5,102 nt of DNA from assembly GCA_015520065.1 (NCBI GenBank), contig WAQV01000020.1:1-5102 (forward strand), written 5' to 3'. Shown one piece after another: positions 1-3,481 of this stretch (position 1 is the stretch's first letter; every line of letters begins with the position of its first letter). The position numbers were made by a program, and so were the translations under genes. Below the pieces are notes generated by a model. It saw only the letters and a list, made by a program, of their open reading frames with translations, was not told where the DNA came from and made no database searches. The stretch comes from Candidatus Pacearchaeota archaeon (GTDB lineage Archaea; Nanobdellota; Nanobdellia; Pacearchaeales; GW2011-AR1).

Positions 1-1
1 C

Positions 2-145
2 ATCCCTTGTGTCCTTTTTGATAAATTTCTTACTCAACCGGCTTTTGGATTATCTAATAGTGATTTAAAAAACGAAATACCTTCTTTAGTAAGAAGAGAG
101 GTGTTTACAAATTTGTCCCAAAAAGGAAGCAAGATTATTAATTAG
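2..145 (+). CDS. C-terminal end of an unidentified protein, cut by left edge
   Basis: This frame is open from the window edge to a TAG at 143-145, giving 47 residues that begin IPCVLFDKFLTQ and end SLVRREVFTNLSQKGSKIIN. It contains no stop for 47 codons in very AT-rich DNA, where stops are frequent; the other two + frames are interrupted at 19-21 and 66-68. The charged, helical-looking end with a Lys-rich tail reads like a genuine protein C-terminus. I do not recognise the family and assign no function. Its stop lies about 60 bases upstream of the next promoter, consistent with a separate upstream transcription unit. It could still be a chance open frame, because no start is visible. Confidence 0.45.
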   Translation: MPCVLFDKFLTQPAFGLSNSDLKNEIPSLVRREVFTNLSQKGSKIIN

Positions 146-208
146 TTTTCTGAATCTTGTTTTAAAGGTAATTAGTGGAAAACAAAAAAGGATAAATTTT
201 AGAGATAA

Positions 209-217
209 CTTTAAATA
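209..217 (+). promoter_or_regulatory. Archaeal TATA box for the Cys-rich microprotein
   Basis: CTTTAAATA is a good match to the archaeal TATA element bound by TBP. With its centre near 213, transcription would start around 235-240, giving a leader of about 15 bases that just contains the Shine-Dalgarno at 241-248. The 11-base string AACTTTAAATA recurs before the gene at 446, so the two may be transcribed to similar levels or under the same control. Confidence 0.6.
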
Positions 218-240
218 AACTCCAATCATGAGTTAATCAA

Positions 241-248
241 AGGAGGTG
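241..248 (+). promoter_or_regulatory. Strong Shine-Dalgarno setting the microprotein start
   Basis: AGGAGGTG pairs over eight bases with the usual archaeal 16S rRNA 3' end (ACCUCCU region) and lies 5 bases before the ATG at 254. It is the strongest ribosome-binding site in the window and the main reason to treat the 29-codon frame behind it as a real gene. Confidence 0.8.
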
Positions 249-253
249 TTAAA

Positions 254-343
254 ATGGATATATGCAATGCCTGCGGCAATGAGTCAGAAACCTGCAGTAA
301 TTGTGGAAGGTGCGAGAATTGCTGCAACTGTAATGATGGTTGA
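254..343 (+). CDS. Cys-rich microprotein, 29 aa with 8 cysteines
   Basis: A 29-residue protein (ATG 254-256, TGA 341-343) with cysteines at 4, 7, 14, 17, 20, 23, 24 and 26, a pattern of C-x2-C-x6-C-x2-C-x2-C-x2-CC-x-C. The non-Cys residues are mostly Asn, Gly, Glu and Asp, with no hydrophobic core and no signal peptide, so it should be a small soluble cytoplasmic protein folded by metal or disulfides. The two N-terminal CxxC pairs could form one Zn site; the run of CxxC steps resembles ferredoxin or metallothionein spacing, but it matches no family I can name. It has its own TATA box and a near-perfect Shine-Dalgarno, and is followed 102 bases later by another cysteine-containing protein with a matching promoter. 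Function is unknown; metal binding or storage is inferred only from composition. It is easily missed because of its length. Confidence 0.72.
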   Translation: MDICNACGNESETCSNCGRCENCCNCNDG

Positions 344-372
344 AATGACACTTACGAGTAAGCAGCTAAAAA

Positions 373-389
373 AGTGTTAAGAGTGTTAA
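373..389 (+). repeat. Tandem 8-base direct repeat upstream of the 446 promoter
   Basis: AGTGTTAA occurs at 373-380 and again at 382-389, a period of 9 bases, about 25-45 bases upstream of the TATA box at 416. The 7-base core GTGTTAA also occurs at 246-252, overlapping the microprotein ribosome-binding site. It could be a regulator site for the gene at 446, but short AT-rich repeats arise by chance. Confidence 0.3.
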
Positions 390-415
390 TTGCTTTTAAA
401 GAGAGATTTAAAAAA

Positions 416-424
416 CTTTAAATA
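416..424 (+). promoter_or_regulatory. Archaeal TATA box for the membrane-anchored protein
   Basis: CTTTAAATA, preceded by an A-rich stretch (411-415) suitable as a BRE, is centred about 26 bases before the ATG at 446. That is the spacing expected when transcription starts at the start codon, so the mRNA is probably leaderless. This agrees with the lack of any Shine-Dalgarno before 446. Its 11-base core is identical to that of the microprotein promoter. Confidence 0.65.
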
Positions 425-445
425 TGCTTTTGCCTATTTTAAAAT

Positions 446-904
446 ATGAAGATACTTGAAAAAAGAGGTATAGAAAAAATTGCAATAATAGTTGTTGCGG
501 TTATACTCATTATTACTCTTTACTTTACATTTTTCTTCTCTTACACTTGCAAAGATATTGCATGCTATAAATCCCATCAGGAAAAGTGCGTTAAAACTAC
601 TTTTATAGACGATACTAAAGAGATAACCTGGTATTATGAAATAAAAGGAAAAAAAGGGAAAACATGTGAAATCTATGTAGAAGTTCTTCAGATAAAAGAG
701 GGAAGCCCTGACAAATTAAGCCTTGAGGGACAGTCTATGAATTGCTATCTGCCGCTTAAAGATACACGTATTCCAAGGTCAGACATCTCTCTTTGTCACG
801 GAATTCTTAAAGAAGAGCTTCAGAACATAATAATAAAGAAACTTCACTCATACGTGGTTGAAAACATAGGCGAAATTAAAGAAGAGCTTAAAAGTGCTGT
901 TTAA
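446..904 (+). CDS. Membrane-anchored six-cysteine protein, unknown function
   Basis: A 152-residue protein: a short basic N-terminus (MKILEKRGIEK), one strongly hydrophobic segment at about residues 11-33, then a soluble domain of about 115 residues. The single helix lacks a clear cleavage site, so it is probably a signal anchor with the C-terminal domain outside the cell. Cysteines lie at 35, 40, 48, 74, 100 and 117, an even number suited to disulfides in an exported domain. The end is charged and helical, with KEEL appearing at 122-125 and again at 145-148. It looks like the small membrane-anchored hypothetical proteins common in Woesearchaeota/Pacearchaeota, but I can name no family or function. 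The start is supported by the TATA box at leaderless distance. The stop lies 38 bases before the Dph2-like gene, which may be co-transcribed. Confidence 0.85.
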   Translation: MKILEKRGIEKIAIIVVAVILIITLYFTFFFSYTCKDIACYKSHQEKCVKTTFIDDTKEITWYYEIKGKKGKTCEIYVEVLQIKEGSPDKLSLEGQSMNCYLPLKDTRIPRSDISLCHGILKEELQNIIIKKLHSYVVENIGEIKEELKSAV

Positions 905-942
905 TTTTAGGTAGAAGTTCTTTGAATCATAAAGAATAAAGA

Positions 943-1257
943 ATGGAACAAAAAACTCTTTCAGATCTTGAGAAGAAATATGAAATTGATTTAAACAGAG
1001 TGGCATCTAAAATCAAAAAAGAAAAAGCAAAGCTGGTTCTATTGCAATTTCCAGACGGCTTAAAACAATATGCAACATCAATAACTGATTATCTCAGAGA
1101 GAAAATTCCTGATGCAGAATTTATAATCTGGGCTGGAAGCTGCTTTGGGGCATGCGATGTTCCTTTGCTGGCTGTTTCTGAATCTGCAATTAAAGGGCAA
1201 AAAATAGATATGATAATCCAGTTTGGGCATAATGCTTTAATGCCTGATTATCTGTAA
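943..1257 (+). CDS. dph2: Dph2 first domain only (truncated diphthamide synthase)
   Basis: A 104-residue homologue of the N-terminal domain of archaeal Dph2 (2-(3-amino-3-carboxypropyl)histidine synthase). In the family this radical-SAM enzyme transfers the aminocarboxypropyl group of SAM to the diphthamide histidine of elongation factor 2. Visible family marks are LLQFPDGLK (33-41), GSCFGACD (65-72, with C71 at the position of the family's first Fe-S cysteine and an extra C67) and IQFGHN (92-97). Full-length archaeal Dph2 is about 330-350 residues in three repeated domains, each giving one cysteine to the 4Fe-4S cluster. Here the protein stops at TAA 1255-1257 just after domain 1, and the next gene starts 11 bases later, so domains 2 and 3 are absent. 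It cannot bind a classical cluster alone. It could be a remnant, half of a split gene, or an assembly error. No clear Shine-Dalgarno precedes the ATG. Confidence 0.78.
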   Translation: MEQKTLSDLEKKYEIDLNRVASKIKKEKAKLVLLQFPDGLKQYATSITDYLREKIPDAEFIIWAGSCFGACDVPLLAVSESAIKGQKIDMIIQFGHNALMPDYL

Positions 1258-1262
1258 GAGGT
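1258..1262 (+). promoter_or_regulatory. Shine-Dalgarno of the endonuclease IV homologue
   Basis: GAGGT lies directly after the Dph2-like stop codon and 6 bases before the ATG at 1269, matching the archaeal anti-Shine-Dalgarno. It fixes the start of the downstream gene and indicates translation from a shared transcript, possibly coupled to termination of the upstream frame. Confidence 0.65.
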
Positions 1263-1268
1263 TAAAAA

Positions 1269-2054
1269 ATGGATATAAAATTCGGTCCTGCAGGGCTTGG
1301 TGGAGTAAATGAAGCAATACAGAACCTTCAAGAGTATAGCAAGCTAGGACTTAAAGCATGCGAAATAGCATTCACTTATGGGATATATATTACAAAAAAA
1401 GAGGATGCTATTAAAATAGGCAAGGCTGCAAAAAAACTTGGCATTGATTTGACAATTCATGCTCCTTACTGGATTAATCTGAATTCTGCAGATAAAACTA
1501 AAACTGAAAAAAGCAAATACAGAATTATCAAGTGCTGCGAGATTGGAACATTTTTAGGAGCAAAAAAAGTGGTGTTTCACCCTGGTTACTATGGAAAGAA
1601 AAGCAAAGAAGAAACTTACGAAATTATTAAAAAACATATCCTGGAAATCCAAAAAGAAATTCAGAGAAAAAGGTTAACTCCAAAACTCGCTCCTGAGACA
1701 TCTGGAAAAGTAAATGTTTTTGGAAGCCTTGATGAAATATGCAATCTTGTGAAAGACACTGGTTGCAGTTTTTGCATTGATTTTGCTCATATTCTTGCAA
1801 GGTATAAAGACTATAGATTTAAAGATGTTTTTTCAATGTTTAAAAACCATAAGGAATTTCATATACATTTTTCAGGAATCAACTATGGAATTAAAGGAGA
1901 AAGAAACCACAAAAAGACTCCTGAAAAAGAGCTGAAAAAGCTTTTGGCAAGCCTTCCGAAAAACAAAAAAATCACAATCATAAATGAAAGCCCTTTTCCT
2001 GTAGAAGACTCTGTAATGGGTGTAAGGCTTTTAAAGACTATTAGGAGAACATAG
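1269..2054 (+). CDS. nfo: Endonuclease IV family TIM-barrel (AP endonuclease 2)
   Basis: A 261-residue, apparently complete member of the endonuclease IV/xylose-isomerase-like TIM-barrel family. Endonuclease IV cleaves DNA 5' of abasic sites in base excision repair with a three-Zn centre. The N-terminal FGPAG (5-9) is typical of archaeal members and supports this start, as does the Shine-Dalgarno at 1258-1262. Likely metal ligands, in the order of E. coli Nfo, are H64 (TIHAPY), H104 (FHPG), E143 (APET), D171 and H174 (CIDFAH), H198 or H200 (FHIHFSG), E211 and H214 (GERNH) and E240 (INESP). The last-but-one group differs from the D-R-H-H of E. coli Nfo, but FSG...GE..H seems usual in archaeal relatives. 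It should be a cytoplasmic DNA-repair nuclease; a sugar-isomerase-like activity is the alternative. It follows the Dph2 fragment by 11 bases, so the two share a transcript. Confidence 0.88.
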   Translation: MDIKFGPAGLGGVNEAIQNLQEYSKLGLKACEIAFTYGIYITKKEDAIKIGKAAKKLGIDLTIHAPYWINLNSADKTKTEKSKYRIIKCCEIGTFLGAKKVVFHPGYYGKKSKEETYEIIKKHILEIQKEIQRKRLTPKLAPETSGKVNVFGSLDEICNLVKDTGCSFCIDFAHILARYKDYRFKDVFSMFKNHKEFHIHFSGINYGIKGERNHKKTPEKELKKLLASLPKNKKITIINESPFPVEDSVMGVRLLKTIRRT

Positions 2055-2142
2055 AGTTATTTTTGCAAAAAGTCCTAAAATTCACTATTTGTCATTAACA
2101 TTCAGTACTATGTAATTAAAATATTCTGTCATCACCATAAAG

Positions 2143-2150
2143 TTTATAAA
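2143..2150 (+). promoter_or_regulatory. TATA box of the surface-protein gene
   Basis: TTTATAAA is a strong archaeal TATA element in the 147-base gap between the endonuclease gene and the surface-protein gene. With its centre near 2146, transcription should start near 2170-2174, giving a leader of about 30 bases before the ATG at 2202 that opens with the stem-loop at 2173-2191. The preceding stretch (2055-2142) shows only AT-rich sequence and a short T run at 2060-2064. Confidence 0.6.
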
Positions 2151-2172
2151 GATGTTGAAGATGTCAATTTTA

Positions 2173-2191
2173 CAGAAAACATTGTTTTCTG
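2173..2191 (+). promoter_or_regulatory. Perfect stem-loop in the surface-protein mRNA leader
   Basis: CAGAAAAC (2173-2180) and GTTTTCTG (2184-2191) are exact inverted complements around a 3-base loop, ATT. The stem sits at the predicted transcript 5' end and stops 10 bases before the start codon. A 5'-terminal hairpin could protect the mRNA or influence initiation, which would suit an abundant surface protein. At DNA level the same palindrome could be a regulator site just downstream of the promoter. There is no T-run after it, so it is not a terminator. Confidence 0.45.
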
Positions 2192-2201
2192 GAAAACTAA
2201 A

Positions 2202-3395
2202 ATGGAAAAGAAAAAAATGAACGGAAAAAACCTGATGGTTTTTTTCCTTGCAGCGGTTGCAGGAATTTTGCTCTTAGCAACCAGCATTAACGCAGCGACT
2301 ACTGACATAGCAACAATAGACTCTGTTAAGGTAAACGGAGTCTATGAGAATGGAAGTGAAGACATAAGCGTAATTGCTGGAGAGACTGTGACTGTGGAAG
2401 TGTTCTTTACAGCTCTGGAGAATGCGTCTGATGTCAGACTTAAGGCAGAGCTTGAGGGAACAAAGATAGACACAGAGGCTAAGACAAAATCCTTTGACGT
2501 TGAGGCTGGAAAGAGATACAGGAAAGTAGTGAAGCTTAAGGTCCCTTATGAACTTAAGGATGAGGTGAGTGACGACCTTCCTTTAAGAATAAAAATCTGG
2601 AACAATGACTTTAACACAGAATACCCTGAGATCATCCTTAGAGTTCAGAGACCAACATACAACGCAGAGGTTATGTCAATAAGCGCTCCACAGACTGTTG
2701 AAGCAGGAGAGATGCTTCCAGTTGATGTGGTGCTAAAGAACACAGGTTACAACTACCTTGACGACCTTTATGTTAAGGTAAGTGTGCCTGCGCTTGGAAT
2801 TGAGAGAACCTCTTACTTTGGGGACCTTGTTGCAATAGAGTGTGCTCCAAATGACGGAGAGTATTCCTGTGATGAGAGTGATGAAGACACAGCAAGAAAG
2901 AGATTCTATCTTCAGATCCCTTACAATGCAGAGCCTGGGATCTACACAATTGAGGTAGAAGCAAGAAACTCTGACCTTACTGTTAGTGCAACAAGAGAGA
3001 TTGCAATAAGCAATGATGTGCCTAGCATTGCTATGAGGTCAGGGGACAACCTTCTTGTTGTAAATCCTACAAACAAGATAAAGGTTTACAAGCTAGTGTC
3101 TCCATACCAGGAATCTCTTGTTGTTGTTCCAGCAGGCTCTAGCAAGGAAGTTCCTGTAACAATAGAGACTGACTCAGACGGCAAGTATGACTTTGAAGTA
3201 AGTCTGCTTGTTGGTGACAGTGTTGTTGAAACAGTCTCTTTCAGCGGAACTCAGGAAAAAAGCAAAGTAACCAGCCCTATTGCAGTATTGACAATAATAC
3301 TTGCAATAGTGTTTATCGTATTGCTGGTTGTATTGATCGTCCTGCTTGGAAAAAAACCTGAAGAAAGCGAGGAATTCGGAGAAAGCTATTATTAA
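2202..3395 (+). CDS. Putative S-layer/surface protein with Ig-like domains
   Basis: A 397-residue secreted, membrane-anchored protein. It has a Sec signal peptide (basic residues 1-9, hydrophobic 11-27, likely cleavage after A31 or A32), three beta-rich Ig-like stretches at about 36-149, 152-270 and 273-350, one transmembrane segment at 358-382, and a short cytoplasmic tail ending EEFGESYY. The second stretch (NAEVMSI, VEAGEMLPVDVVLKNTGY) resembles CARDB/COG1361 domains. The only two cysteines, C214 and C223, could form a surface disulfide; N50 and N74 are N-glycosylation sequons. Lys is coded AAG in 17 of 27 cases, whereas the endonuclease gene upstream mostly uses AAA, suggesting codon choice for high expression. 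With its own promoter, leader hairpin and terminator it looks like an abundant single-gene unit. The S-layer role is inferred from architecture and tail. The start could also be M6 (2217), as both lack a strong Shine-Dalgarno. Confidence 0.85.
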   Translation: MEKKKMNGKNLMVFFLAAVAGILLLATSINAATTDIATIDSVKVNGVYENGSEDISVIAGETVTVEVFFTALENASDVRLKAELEGTKIDTEAKTKSFDVEAGKRYRKVVKLKVPYELKDEVSDDLPLRIKIWNNDFNTEYPEIILRVQRPTYNAEVMSISAPQTVEAGEMLPVDVVLKNTGYNYLDDLYVKVSVPALGIERTSYFGDLVAIECAPNDGEYSCDESDEDTARKRFYLQIPYNAEPGIYTIEVEARNSDLTVSATREIAISNDVPSIAMRSGDNLLVVNPTNKIKVYKLVSPYQESLVVVPAGSSKEVPVTIETDSDGKYDFEVSLLVGDSVVETVSFSGTQEKSKVTSPIAVLTIILAIVFIVLLVVLIVLLGKKPEESEEFGESYY

Positions 3396-3396
3396 G

Positions 3397-3441
3397 TTTG
3401 TTTTTAATTTCTTATTTTTCTTTTTTCTTTTTTTATTTTTT
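3397..3441 (+). terminator. Oligo-T terminator after the surface-protein gene
   Basis: Starting one base after the stop codon, 45 bases of the coding strand are almost all T, with runs of 5, 5, 6, 7 and 6 T broken by single C, A or AA. Archaeal RNA polymerase terminates at such multiple T-tracts without needing a hairpin, and none is seen. The tract is directional: for the convergent exporter gene on the - strand it reads as poly-A and would not terminate it. Confidence 0.8.
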
Positions 3442-3481
3442 AATTATCTAAGAAGTGAAAAGTTCTAACTGAAAACTAAGT

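Noticed and set aside
157..185. TTGTTTT / AAAACAA inverted repeat after the left-edge frame, considered as a terminator
   Set aside because: It is a 7-bp A/T stem with a 15-base loop and no following T-run; expected by chance in this composition.
254..343. Reading the microprotein as a ferredoxin
   Set aside because: It lacks the CxxCxxCxxxCP spacing and its proline, the second cluster half and any hydrophobic core; 29 residues is about half the length of the smallest ferredoxins.
351..362. CTTACGAGTAAG inverted repeat after the microprotein, considered as a terminator
   Set aside because: The stem is only 5 bp with an impossible 2-base loop, and no T-tract follows.
345..380. 11-codon frame MTLTSKQLKKC just after the microprotein
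   Set aside because: It has no ribosome-binding site or similarity, and such short frames are expected by chance.
2060..2071. TTTTTGCAAAAA palindrome after the endonuclease gene
   Set aside because: It is a 12-base AT palindrome with no loop; the 5-T run may weakly aid termination, but the evidence is too thin to annotate.
2773..2964. 63-codon frame on the - strand
   Set aside because: It lies wholly inside the surface-protein gene and has a low-complexity Leu/Gln/His-rich product, no ribosome-binding site and no promoter; a shadow of the coding strand.
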